Below are positions 26,420-34,178 of a DNA stretch of 37,160 nucleotides, piece after piece. Source of the stretch: SKLM01 sp964421785. Lineage in GTDB: Bacteria; Chloroflexota; Anaerolineae; B4-G1. Positions within the stretch are counted from its first letter, which is position 1. Every line of letters starts with the position of its first letter. Location of the stretch: assembly GCA_964421785.1 (NCBI GenBank), contig CAYQZG010000022.1, positions 1 through 37,160 of the forward strand, read 5' to 3'. The position numbers and the translations under genes were made by a program. Under the pieces are notes generated by a model. The model was not told where the DNA came from and made no database searches. It worked only from the letters and a program-made list of their open reading frames with translations.

Positions 26420-27664
26420 ATGCTCATCTGCCCCCATTGCGGGATGCCCGCCGCCGAGACCGATGCCTTCTGCGGCACCTGCGGCCACCGCCTGTTGCAG
26501 CCGCCCCCTGCGTCCCCATCGCCGCCCGCCGGGGCTGATGGCCGTGCGTCATACACTTGCTCCACCTGCGGCCGGCCGCTGCCCATCGACGCTGCATTCT
26601 GTGGCGCGTGCGGCAGCCCCGTCAGCGCCGAGCCGCCCACTGGCGCGCCCCAGCCGGCGACCGCCACCTGGACCCCCGCGCCCGCCGCGTTGACCGAGAG
26701 CGAGTCGGAGCCGCCGCCAGTCCCACCATCGGAGGACCGGAGCCCTGGACTGGGATGCACCCTGGGCGCCGCTGTCGGGGCTATCGGGTCGCTCATCGTG
26801 CTGGTCGGCCTCACTGCCCTGCTCTCAACCTTGGTGCGCAGCGGCGTCACCGCCGGCACCGGCGTACCTGCTGCCCCCGCGACGCTCCCTCGTGCCATCG
26901 CCAGCGATACCACGCCCTCGGCTGCGCCGCCGGAGGCCGCCACCATCCCGCCCCCGACCCTGACGCACAGCCCGGCGGAACCAGAGCCCACGCCGACGCC
27001 CAGCCCAAGCCCCTCTCCCCGGCCCAGCGCCACGGCTGCGCCGACCGAGACGCCGGGGCCGACCGCTCCCGTCCTGACCGGAGCGCAGTATGTGGACGAC
27101 TACCAGATCGTGGACGACTTCTCGTCGGAGGCGCTTGGCTGGTCGCAGAAGGCCGACGACGACAAAGGCCGGCTCTACGTCGACGGCGCCTATGTGATCT
27201 ACGACAACGTTGGGATGTACGTCGCCTCCGACGTGCCGGTCGACTTCACACCGACGACCGTACAGTTTGACGCTCAACTTGGTGATGGCATGGAGGACGG
27301 CGAGTACGGCGTCATCTGCCACTATCAGGACGACGAGAACTGGGACGCGGTGGCAATCCATCCCATCCAGGGCAGCTACCAGGTGGCCCAGTTGGTCGAC
27401 AACGAGTACGTCAACGTGACCGACCCGCTCTGGCAGCCGGCGTCCGCCATCGACACCGAGCCCTATGCCGTCAACACGGTCATCGTCGAGTGTCTCGAGG
27501 ACGAGATCGGCCTCTTCATCAACGACGCCTTCATCGGACGCTGGACGCTCCCGACGCCGCGTGAGCCGTCGGGCATGGCGCTCTACGTCTACGGCTACTA
27601 TGACGGCGAGGAACCGTACCAGGTGATCTTCGACAACGTCAACGCCTGGGTCCCGGTCCAGTAG
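26420..27664 (+). CDS. Zinc-ribbon, TM and jelly-roll (LamG/DUF1080-like) protein
   Basis: This 414-aa protein begins with two zinc ribbons: CPHCGMPAAETDAFCGTCG (residues 4-22) and CSTCGRPLPIDAAFCGACG (about 47-65). A Pro-rich linker leads to one membrane helix (about residues 115-140, VGAIGSLIVLVGLTALLSTL), a Pro/Thr/Ala-rich spacer and a C-terminal beta-sandwich of about 195 residues. That domain has the DDFSSEALGW start and FIDNV-like end (VIFDNVNAW) of LamG/DUF1080-like jelly rolls. The zinc ribbons should be cytoplasmic and the jelly roll extracellular. ATG 26420 is six bases after the previous stop, so it is the last gene of the operon. Such proteins are frequent in Chloroflexota. The bound ligand is unknown. 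Confidence 0.75.
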   Translation: MLICPHCGMPAAETDAFCGTCGHRLLQPPPASPSPPAGADGRASYTCSTCGRPLPIDAAFCGACGSPVSAEPPTGAPQPATATWTPAPAALTESESEPPPVPPSEDRSPGLGCTLGAAVGAIGSLIVLVGLTALLSTLVRSGVTAGTGVPAAPATLPRAIASDTTPSAAPPEAATIPPPTLTHSPAEPEPTPTPSPSPSPRPSATAAPTETPGPTAPVLTGAQYVDDYQIVDDFSSEALGWSQKADDDKGRLYVDGAYVIYDNVGMYVASDVPVDFTPTTVQFDAQLGDGMEDGEYGVICHYQDDENWDAVAIHPIQGSYQVAQLVDNEYVNVTDPLWQPASAIDTEPYAVNTVIVECLEDEIGLFINDAFIGRWTLPTPREPSGMALYVYGYYDGEEPYQVIFDNVNAWVPVQ

Positions 27665-27919
27665 CCCGTCCCGGCCTGGTTGGCCCGCAGGGAGGCCTGG
27701 GGCGAGCTCACCAGGATGCGACACCACCCCGCGTTGTCCAGCGCCAGGTCGAAACCGTCCCAAAGACTCACGGCTTTGTCATTGTCACCAACCTTGCGAA
27801 GGTCCGAGTGTCAAACGGCATTGGGCGACCACTACATATCGTGTTTCGATTGCATGAGGGGGTCCATGGTCAAACCCTCGCCAGGGTCCGCTCCAGAATG
27901 ATAAGGCCCTGCTCCAGAC
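27665..27919. other. Intergenic region without a supported gene
   Basis: About 255 bases between the envelope operon and the arsR promoter. No frame with a plausible start site and family match was found on either strand, and no strong terminator hairpin was seen. Confidence 0.4.
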
Positions 27920-27968
27920 TTGACAGAACGTCGAGTCGGTGCTAGACTATATGCAGACTGATCTATAT
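27920..27968 (+). promoter_or_regulatory. arsR promoter and putative ArsR operator 1
   Basis: TTGACA (27920-27925), a 17-base spacer and TAGACT (27943-27948) form a good promoter. Directly downstream, covering the transcript start, is the 20-bp site ATATGCAGACTGATCTATAT (27949-27968). The reverse complement of the site before the permease gene shares ATATGCA, a central C, a T and the terminal ATAT at the same positions. This placement fits ArsR autorepression. Confidence 0.6.
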
Positions 27969-27987
27969 TAGACGGGGTGCATCTATT

Positions 27988-28317
27988 GTGGAGAGGCGAT
28001 ACCAGCAAGCTTCGGGCCTGTTTAGCCTGCTCTCTCATCCGCCCAGGCTGCGAATCCTGGACGAACTGCGACGGGGCGAGGCATGCGTCTGCCATCTACA
28101 GACGGTCCTCGGGCGCCCCCAGGCCTACGTGTCCCAGCAGCTGGCCGTGCTGCGAGATGCTGGCGTGGTGACGGATCGCCGTGAGGGGCTCTTTGTCTTC
28201 TATCGGCTGGCTGACGAGCAGGTGGAGCACGTGCTGGAGGAGACGCTGGGGCCCGCCGGTCCACCGAGGGCTGTGGCGGGGTGCCCTTGTCCGCATTGTG
28301 AGTCGGCTTCTAGCTAA
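27988..28317 (+). CDS. ArsR/SmtB family metal-responsive repressor
   Basis: This 109-aa winged-helix protein is a dimeric DNA-binding repressor released by metal or metalloid binding. LLSHPPRLRILDELRRGEACVCHLQ is the family signature. CVCHL matches the CVCDL arsenite/antimonite site of classical ArsR in helix alpha-3. The recognition helix region reads GRPQAYVSQQLAVLRDAGVV. The C-terminus has four more cysteine or histidine ligands (GCPCPHC), which could form a second metal site. It starts with GTG 27988. A terminator follows, then the permease gene, which carries a matching operator. The inducer is probably a soft metal(loid); arsenic itself is not proven because no arsC or arsB is present. 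Confidence 0.9.
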   Translation: MERRYQQASGLFSLLSHPPRLRILDELRRGEACVCHLQTVLGRPQAYVSQQLAVLRDAGVVTDRREGLFVFYRLADEQVEHVLEETLGPAGPPRAVAGCPCPHCESASS

Positions 28318-28331
28318 GGTACCGACTGTGT

Positions 28332-28359
28332 AGCCGCAGGTCTCTGCGGTTTCTTTTTT
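28332..28359 (+). terminator. Intrinsic terminator after arsR
   Basis: CCGCAG (28334-28339) and CTGCGG (28344-28349) close a GTCT tetraloop and are followed by TTTCTTTTTT. It separates arsR from the permease, so the permease needs its own promoter or relies on readthrough. Confidence 0.85.
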
Positions 28360-28367
28360 GGCCGAGT

Positions 28368-28387
28368 ATATTCAATCGAGTGCATAT
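28368..28387 (+). promoter_or_regulatory. Putative ArsR operator 2, upstream of the permease
   Basis: The 20-bp sequence ATATTCAATCGAGTGCATAT is, on the minus strand, ATATGCACTCGATTGAATAT. It shares ATATGCA, a central C, a T and the terminal ATAT with operator 1 at identical spacing. It lies 18 bases before the GTG start of the permease gene, a good place for repression. Confidence 0.5.
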
Positions 28388-28404
28388 CGCAGGGGAGGGT
28401 TGAC

Positions 28405-29898
28405 GTGCCGATTCTGGAGTCGATAACGACGCTGCTGCAGGCAGGTCTGGGAAGCCTGGCTGCGTATTTGGCCGCCCACGTTCTACTCTGTCTGCTGCCG
28501 GCGTTCTTCATCGCCGGCGCGCTGGCTGCCCTGATCCCCAAGGAGGCCATCACCAAGTATCTGGGCCGTGACGCGCCGACGTGGGTATCCTATCCGATGT
28601 CGGCGATCGGCGGATTCGTGCTGGCCGTCTGCTCGTGCACCATTATGCCCCTCTTCGCCAGCATCTACAAGAAGGGGGCTGGGCTTGGGCCGGCCATCAC
28701 CTTTCTCTTCGTGGGACCGGCGGTGAACATCCTGGCCATCACCTTCACCGGCGCCATGATCGGCATGGACATCGCCATCGCCCGCATCATTCTCTCGGTC
28801 GTCTTTGGCATTGGCATCGGGATGCTCATGGCCTGGTTCTTCCGCGACGACGACGCCGAAGCTGCGCGTCGGTTCCGCAGTGAGGCGGCGGGCGGGGGTC
28901 GGGCCTTTTCGCGGGGGGCGAAGGTCCCAACGCGCACCTGGGTGTTCTTCGTACTCCTCCTGGGCGTGCTGCTCGCCGGGACGCTGCGGGTGGGGCTGCT
29001 CACCGAGAGCTATGCCGCGTTCACCCTGCCCGGATCGTGGGCCAGCTCTCTGCAGACATGGCTCGACGGTGTCGTGCCGCCCAACCCATCCATGGGCATC
29101 GAGGGGGTCAGCGTCCATGGGGTCTTCCTGATCGGCTTGCTGTTCCCCATCGCGGGCACAGCGTGGCTGGGCTTGAACGACGTCGATCAGGGCTTCAACC
29201 GTTGGACCTACGTGGCCCTGGGGCTCGTCACGGCGACGCTTCTCGTGGCGTCGCTCAAGGTGGTCGCGGTCGACGCCGGCCTCAGCGTCGGCGTGCCGGG
29301 CCGACTCATCGCCGAGGTCCTGCTCATCGGGGCGGTCTGGTGGATGGCGGCCAACGCCTTCGACGCCTTCGAGATGCAGGCGTGGCTGTGGGAGATGTGG
29401 CGCTTCGTGAAGCAGATCATCCCCCTGCTGATCGTTGGCGTGTTCCTGGCCGGCATGGCCCGCGCCACCATCCCCCGGCGTTGGATCGAAACCCTCGCCG
29501 GGAGGAACACCGTCTGGGCGAACCTGGCGGGCGTGCTGTTTGGGGTCTTCATGTACTTCCCCACCCTCATCGAGGTGCCCATCGCGCAGACGTTCCTCTC
29601 GCTGGGCATGCATCGCGGGGTGCTTCTGGCCTACCTGTTGGCCGACCCGGGGCTGAGCTTGCAGTCGATCCTGATCACCAACTCCGTCATCGGACGCAAA
29701 AAGACGGCGGTCTACGTCGTGTTGGTGACCATCTTCAGCACGCTGGCCGGCCTGCTGTTCGGCGGCTGGCTGGAGGGCATGAGCACCTGGCTCGTCGTCG
29801 CCATGCTGCTCGGGATCGTTGGGCTACTGGCGGCGCTGGCAGCCTGGAGCAGTGGCCAACGGCGGCAAGCTCGCGCGCCGGCCGAAGAGACCGCCTGA
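28405..29898 (+). CDS. DUF318/ArsP-type permease
   Basis: This 497-aa polytopic membrane protein belongs to the DUF318 (YraQ/ArsP-related) permeases, some of which export organoarsenicals. The two homologous halves are visible. One is GGFVLAVCSCTIMPLFASIYKKGAGLGPAITFLFVGPAVNI, with the family CSC and PA-NI motifs. The other is GVLFGVFMYFPTLIEVPIAQTFLSLGMHRGVLLAYLLADPGLSLQSILI near the C-terminus. About ten helices are present, with a cytoplasmic loop near residues 150-180. It starts at GTG 28405 after AGGGGAGGG. Its neighbours are an ArsR repressor and a CPKC thioredoxin-fold protein, a common grouping. The substrate (metalloid, organo-metal or sulfur compound) cannot be fixed from sequence. 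Confidence 0.88.
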   Translation: MPILESITTLLQAGLGSLAAYLAAHVLLCLLPAFFIAGALAALIPKEAITKYLGRDAPTWVSYPMSAIGGFVLAVCSCTIMPLFASIYKKGAGLGPAITFLFVGPAVNILAITFTGAMIGMDIAIARIILSVVFGIGIGMLMAWFFRDDDAEAARRFRSEAAGGGRAFSRGAKVPTRTWVFFVLLLGVLLAGTLRVGLLTESYAAFTLPGSWASSLQTWLDGVVPPNPSMGIEGVSVHGVFLIGLLFPIAGTAWLGLNDVDQGFNRWTYVALGLVTATLLVASLKVVAVDAGLSVGVPGRLIAEVLLIGAVWWMAANAFDAFEMQAWLWEMWRFVKQIIPLLIVGVFLAGMARATIPRRWIETLAGRNTVWANLAGVLFGVFMYFPTLIEVPIAQTFLSLGMHRGVLLAYLLADPGLSLQSILITNSVIGRKKTAVYVVLVTIFSTLAGLLFGGWLEGMSTWLVVAMLLGIVGLLAALAAWSSGQRRQARAPAEETA

Positions 29899-29904
29899 GC
29901 CGAT

Positions 29905-29944
29905 CCGTGCCTCCTCCGCGGCCAGGACCGCGGGGGAGGCACGG
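29905..29944 (+). terminator. Long GC-rich hairpin between permease and thioredoxin-fold gene
   Basis: A 17-bp stem (29905-29921 with 29928-29944, one wobble pair) closes a 6-base loop. No T tract follows. It could be a Rho-independent-like pause, an mRNA 3'-end stabiliser for the permease message, or a processing site separating expression of the two genes. Confidence 0.6.
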
Positions 29945-30051
29945 TGCAGATCGACCAGACGGAGCGCATGAAATCAACGTTCACAGGTCGTGTCGAGCGG
30001 ACATGACCCGAGAAGAACGCTGTCGTATCACGCCTGAAGGAGGTAGTTGCT

Positions 30052-30297
30052 ATGGAGATCAAGATTCTGGGCATGGGTTGCCCCAAGTGCAGCCGCGTGG
30101 AGGCCTTGGCAAAGGAAGCCGTGAAAGACGTAGGCGTCGAGACAACCATCACCAAGGTCGACACGATGGACGATATTATGAGCTATGATGTGATCAGCAC
30201 GCCGGCCCTCGTCATCGACGAGGAGGTGAAGGCATCGGGCCGCATCCCTCGCAAGGAGGAGATCGCTGAGTGGGTTCGGACGGCAGCCGGTCGATAG
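30052..30297 (+). CDS. Small thioredoxin-fold redox protein (CPKC)
   Basis: This 81-aa protein matches the thioredoxin_3 / redox-active disulfide family. MEIKILGMGCPKCSRVEALA carries the CxxC active site (Cys10, Cys13), and VISTPALVIDEEVKASGRIP contains the cis-Pro loop. These proteins regularly accompany DUF318 permeases and ArsR repressors and are thought to handle thiol or metal(loid) exchange. GGAGG lies upstream of ATG 30052. It is cytoplasmic, with no signal peptide. The gene is probably co-transcribed with the permease unless the 29905 hairpin stops transcription. Confidence 0.9.
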   Translation: MEIKILGMGCPKCSRVEALAKEAVKDVGVETTITKVDTMDDIMSYDVISTPALVIDEEVKASGRIPRKEEIAEWVRTAAGR

Positions 30298-30343
30298 GTG
30301 GACGAGCGCGACACGCTCGCGGTTGTAGATGGAGGAGGTGACG

Positions 30344-30510
30344 ATGGCTCATCTGTTGATCATCGGCGGCAGTGACGCGGGCATCAGCAGCTCTGTTCAA
30401 CCAGATGACGGCCGAGGCGCTCAACGACGTTGACTTCAGCTACACGCCGCCCCTCAGCACGCCGTGGGGTGCAGGCGTGGATGAAGAAGACCGGGGAGGG
30501 CGGGCCGTGA
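30344..30510 (+). pseudogene. Remnant of FAD-dependent CoA-disulfide-reductase-like gene
   Basis: GGAGGAGGT precedes ATG 30344. The frame encodes MAHLLIIGGSDAGIS, the FAD-binding N-terminus of CoA-disulfide/persulfide reductases. It then jumps, in a different frame, to ALFNQMTAEALNDVDFSYTPPLSTPW, the conserved C-terminal end of that family. A second shift follows before QAWMKKTGEGGP and a stop at 30508-30510. Only about 165 of the usual 1350 or more bases remain, so the gene has lost its middle and a few codons near its end. Such reductases often accompany thioredoxin_3 and permease genes, so it was probably part of the same operon. A contig-assembly error is the alternative. No protein of this family can be made. 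Confidence 0.75.
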
Positions 30511-30555
30511 GGCTGCACAGCTCGCGTTCGTCAACGACCAAATGGAAGGAGGATC

Positions 30556-31187
<632 letters not shown>

Positions 31188-31197
<10 letters not shown>

Positions 31198-31412
31198 CGA
31201 TGGAGAAGGGGGGCGGTCCGCCCGAGACCCAACGCTTCGTCGGCGAGGATCCCGCCTCGTTGTTGAGAGATGCGCTGACCGAGGCGGAATCGGAGGGGCA
31301 GCGGGTGCTCGCCGTCCAGACGCTCCAACCGACCCTGGAGGATGTCTTCGTGGCGCTGACCGGGCTGAGCGCCGAGCAGATGGAAGTGGACGAAGAGGGA
31401 AAGGGGACGTGA
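31188..31412 (+). pseudogene. Detached C-terminal fragment of the ABC ATPase
   Basis: This frame encodes VEVTMEKGGGPPETQ through LLRDALTEAESEGQRVLAVQ and TLQPTLEDVFVALTG, the regulatory C-terminus normal for drug/antibiotic-type ABC-2 ATPases. It is one frame away from the upstream ATPase and lacks the about 30 residues that should join them, implying a deletion of roughly 90 bases at about 31178. GTG 31188 has no ribosome-binding site, so independent translation is doubtful. Confidence 0.7.
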
Positions 31413-31413
31413 G

Positions 31414-32145
31414 ATGTTGACCGACGACCTGCGGTGTATGTGGTACATCATGCTCAAGGATCTGAGGGCCTACTACTTCAAGCCGCCCAACGTCAGCTGG
31501 GGCATCCTGTTTCCCTTCGCCTTCGTTCTCTCCTTCGTCATCCGCGACCCGGGCAACCTGGAGAGGCTGGTGCCCGGCATGCTGGGATTGACGCTCCTCT
31601 TCGGCGCCAGCAGCATGGAGGCCATCGTGATCACGTTCGAGCGGTGGATCGGGGCGCTGGAGCGATTGCTGTTGGCCCCGATGCGTCTCCCGGCGCTGTT
31701 GGCAGGCAAGGTCCTCGGAGGTATCGTGTTCGCTCTGGTCACTACGCTCGTTGTCCTCCTCCCGACCGTGCTCTTCTTCGGTCTAAAGGGCATCAACGGT
31801 TTGCTGCTCTTTCTGGCCATGATCCTTGCCGCAGCCGCGTTCTCGTCGATGGGCGCCCTGATCTCGGCCGCCGTCAACGAGGTGTTCGAGGCTCAGACCC
31901 TGGCGAACGCCTTCCGGTTCCCGATGATGTTCCTGGGAGGCGTCTTTGTGCCGGTCGCATCGCTGCCCCTGGGCCTGCGGGTGGTGGCTCGCGCTCTGCC
32001 CTTGACGTATGCGATTGAGGCGCTGGAGGTGGCCACAACCGGTGGGCGACTCATGACGGCCGTGGTGGACCTGGGTGTCCTGACTGTCTTTACGGCGGTG
32101 TTCTTCGCCCTGGCGACGCGGGTGTTGACCCGCCGGCTGGCGTAG
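31414..32145 (+). CDS. ABC-2 type transporter permease
   Basis: This 243-aa integral membrane protein has six hydrophobic segments and the ABC-2 permease pattern. It starts LKDLRAYYFKPPNVSWGILFPF, then FGASSMEAIVITFERWIGALERLLLAPM (coupling-helix region), and ends with FRFPMMFLGGVFVPVASLPLGLRVVARALPLTYAIEAL, the typical ABC-2 motif before the last helices. ATG 31414 directly follows the ATPase C-terminal fragment's stop. The permease itself looks intact, so loss of ATPase integrity appears recent, or reflects an assembly error. Drug, lipid or polysaccharide export is possible; the substrate is unknown. Confidence 0.9.
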   Translation: MLTDDLRCMWYIMLKDLRAYYFKPPNVSWGILFPFAFVLSFVIRDPGNLERLVPGMLGLTLLFGASSMEAIVITFERWIGALERLLLAPMRLPALLAGKVLGGIVFALVTTLVVLLPTVLFFGLKGINGLLLFLAMILAAAAFSSMGALISAAVNEVFEAQTLANAFRFPMMFLGGVFVPVASLPLGLRVVARALPLTYAIEALEVATTGGRLMTAVVDLGVLTVFTAVFFALATRVLTRRLA

Positions 32146-32364
32146 GACGGGTCGGCTGGGTCGGCGTCTCTGCGTTGGGGAGTTGCCCCAGCGCGATCGG
32201 TCGACGTTCGTCGTGGTGGGGTTGTGGATCTCGTAGTATTGGACGCAATAGATACACCTGTCTGAGACTGAGGAAGCGCATTGAGCTGTGAGAAAAGCCT
32301 CAGGAAGGACATTCAGACCGTTCGACTGCTCTCTCACTAGAGTGACGCCTGCTGGACAGGAGGC

Positions 32365-32392
32365 CCGCCCCAACCTTTGCTGGCTGGGGCGG
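32365..32392 (+). terminator. Hairpin after the ABC permease
   Basis: CCGCCCCA (32365-32372) pairs with TGGGGCGG (32385-32392) across a 12-base loop, with little T-rich sequence after it. It lies between the ABC operon and the accessory island. The rest of the 340-base gap 32146-32486 holds no supported gene. Confidence 0.5.
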
Positions 32393-32486
32393 TCTTCGAC
32401 TTTGGACAGCTGACACGGACACAGATCGACGGAGTACCGAGTCCCCCCGAGCGAATGCTTCCGCACCGGAAGCCGCATGACGGTCT

Positions 32487-32514
32487 TTGACAGAGAGCTG
32501 GCTTGGAGTATACT
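32487..32514 (+). promoter_or_regulatory. Strong promoter at the start of the accessory island
   Basis: A perfect TTGACA (32487-32492), a 16-base spacer and TATACT (32509-32514) give a strong promoter. The start is expected near 32521, giving a leader of about 80 bases to ATG 32604. It overlaps the upstream open frame, which argues for the downstream start. Confidence 0.7.
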
Positions 32515-32603
32515 GTGGAGGAGCGACGGATTGCACCTCGACATCGAAAAGGATCAGCAGAACGGTTCAATCGACCTCGAAGAAGCCCGCCTGGAGTGGC
32601 AGT

Positions 32604-33455
32604 ATGACGATAGCCGAGCTTCACGGAAAACTGGCACCAGACAAGCCGAACGGTGTACACGACCGTATGGAGGACCTGCTCACCTCGGATGTCTTTGGCA
32701 CGATGAAGTACACCGGGTGGCAGCACGGTTTCCTCGACTGGCTTCTGCTGGCTGAACCAGCTCCCATTGAGCCAGCTCCACCACCTATCAGCACCTATCT
32801 CGTTCCGGAAAGAACTACCCAGGTTGGCTACAGGTTCTGGCCGACGCTGAGGAACAAGCGTGAGGCTGATGTTGGCCTGTTGTTCTGCTTTGAGGAGAGG
32901 GACCCCCTGCTCATTCTCATTGAGGCCAAGTACAAGTCCGGTACAAGTGATTGGGATGGAGGAGAACCAGGCGATCCATACAGCCTCACCGGCAATCAGA
33001 TTGCGGATCAAGTCCGTGGCCTAAACCAGATGATGGCACACGAACTACTGAACCTTTTCGAACCAGCATTGTGGTTCCGCAAGTTGAATGACCCTGGCAG
33101 CATCCAGAAGGTCCACTTGTTTGTAACCATACATACGGTGTTACCAGCGCGAGACTATGAGCTGTCAAAGAAGAAGCTAAGCGCCCCTTGGCCGCTGCCG
33201 GCATATTGGCTTTCGTGGACTTCACTGGCCGAATGCTTGAGCAACCACCTAGATGCATCTGAGCGCTGCGTACGTGAATTGATTGGCGACCTATGCAGGC
33301 TGCTACATCGCAAAGAGCTAGTCCCGTTCATAGGATTCAGTATGGAACCGTGGCGCGGCTCCGCTAAGCGGCCCTCGTTCTGGAGGGAGCAGTGGTGGTC
33401 TTATGCTCTCCTGGCCGTTGGAGAATACGAATCCTTCTGGAGAACCTCTAAGTGA
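32604..33455 (+). CDS. PD-(D/E)xK nuclease-like protein, unrecognised family
   Basis: This 283-aa protein carries a candidate restriction-endonuclease-fold active site. Asp89 (READVGLLF) is followed by LLILIEAKYKSG with Glu107-x-Lys109, then a helix with Gln (DQVRGLNQMM) as is common in PD-(D/E)xK enzymes. The start at ATG 32604 (GGAG seven bases upstream) fits the promoter at 32487. The open frame extends upstream through that promoter, so an earlier start is unlikely. It is Trp-rich in its C-terminal half (SFWREQWWSYAL). It is the first gene of a row of small accessory genes and 25 bases from the next. DNA or RNA cleavage is inferred from motif only; no known family is recognised. Confidence 0.6.
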   Translation: MTIAELHGKLAPDKPNGVHDRMEDLLTSDVFGTMKYTGWQHGFLDWLLLAEPAPIEPAPPPISTYLVPERTTQVGYRFWPTLRNKREADVGLLFCFEERDPLLILIEAKYKSGTSDWDGGEPGDPYSLTGNQIADQVRGLNQMMAHELLNLFEPALWFRKLNDPGSIQKVHLFVTIHTVLPARDYELSKKKLSAPWPLPAYWLSWTSLAECLSNHLDASERCVRELIGDLCRLLHRKELVPFIGFSMEPWRGSAKRPSFWREQWWSYALLAVGEYESFWRTSK

Positions 33456-33480
33456 GAATGTCGACAGGGCGGAGACAAGT

Positions 33481-34050
33481 ATGAGTGACCTAGGCAAGAG
33501 CGTCTTCGAGGCGGTTGAGTTTCTAGGTGAGTTCCACAAGGATGTGTCCCGCCTGCTCAAGGCGGTTGAGGAAAGACTGAGTAGTGAGGGGCTAGCCTCT
33601 CTCTACGGCACAACAGCTTTCTGGAAGAGATCGTACACATACTATTCGCCGAGCGGGTGGATGCCCCGATGGCTAGCAAGATGGTATTCCTTGAAAGCAC
33701 AGGGTAGCTCAAAGGGAAGCCAGAAAGCAACTTGGATCGTATTCTTTGACGTGTACCTAACACCTAGGCGCATCGGCGAACCAGTAGCTGTCTGGGGATT
33801 CGCAACACAACCATCAGATAAGAACCTCTGGAAACCGCTCAGTCAGCTGCTGGTCGCAGACGAGGGACCTGATTTCTTGCTGGACATCCCCATCGAAGAT
33901 TGGACCACTCTGGACTCACTGCCTAAACGACTGTCGGACTTCCAGTATCAAGCCAGAGCACTTGTGAAACTGCACGATGCCGAAACGGTTGATAAGCTTG
34001 TTATCCGGCCGCTGCTGGATCAGGTAGAGACCTTACGCGAGTCTAGTTGA
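33481..34050 (+). CDS. Unrecognised 189-aa protein of the accessory island
   Basis: Family not recognised. ATG 33481 is preferred because CGGAGA lies seven bases upstream. The open frame extends further up but into the preceding gene. The protein is soluble with no membrane helix. The N-terminal about 40 residues are helical (EFHKDVSRLLKAVEERLSSEG), the middle is Trp/Tyr-rich (AFWKRSYTYYSPSGWMPRWL), then a strand-rich part (TWIVFFDVYL, AVWGFATQ) and a helical end. It follows the nuclease-like gene by 25 bases and is probably co-expressed with it, which suggests a two-component unit. Its role is unknown. Confidence 0.55.
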   Translation: MSDLGKSVFEAVEFLGEFHKDVSRLLKAVEERLSSEGLASLYGTTAFWKRSYTYYSPSGWMPRWLARWYSLKAQGSSKGSQKATWIVFFDVYLTPRRIGEPVAVWGFATQPSDKNLWKPLSQLLVADEGPDFLLDIPIEDWTTLDSLPKRLSDFQYQARALVKLHDAETVDKLVIRPLLDQVETLRESS

Positions 34051-34082
34051 GCCGAATCGCGTCCAAGTGGTGCGCGGAGAAG

Positions 34083-34139
34083 CCGCACGCCGGCATGTGC
34101 CCCGGGGCTGTCGAAAGATCTGCAGTCCTGCTATGATGG
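34083..34139 (+). repeat. Interspersed intergenic repeat, copy A
   Basis: Begins CCGCACGCCGGCAT (34083-34096), then CTGTCGA (34108-34114), AGTCCTG and TATGAT (34132-34137). Copies B (34784) and C (37059) share these blocks and spacing. In copy A, TGTCGA and TATGAT are 17 bases apart and could serve as a promoter for the phosphatase gene. Confidence 0.6.
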
Positions 34140-34178
34140 CTCAAATCGTGGCGGCCAAGCCTCACCAAAGGAGAAGGG

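Noticed and set aside
26326..26693. Continuation of the 25002 frame past the N gap as read literally
   Set aside because: The duplicated 55 bases plus 100 N shift the frame. The literal continuation is Pro/Arg-rich nonsense overlapping the true zinc-ribbon gene at 26420.
29037..30188. Plus-strand open frame of 383 codons across the permease end and thioredoxin gene
   Set aside because: It is an Arg/Gly-rich shadow frame in another phase of the clear permease and thioredoxin genes.
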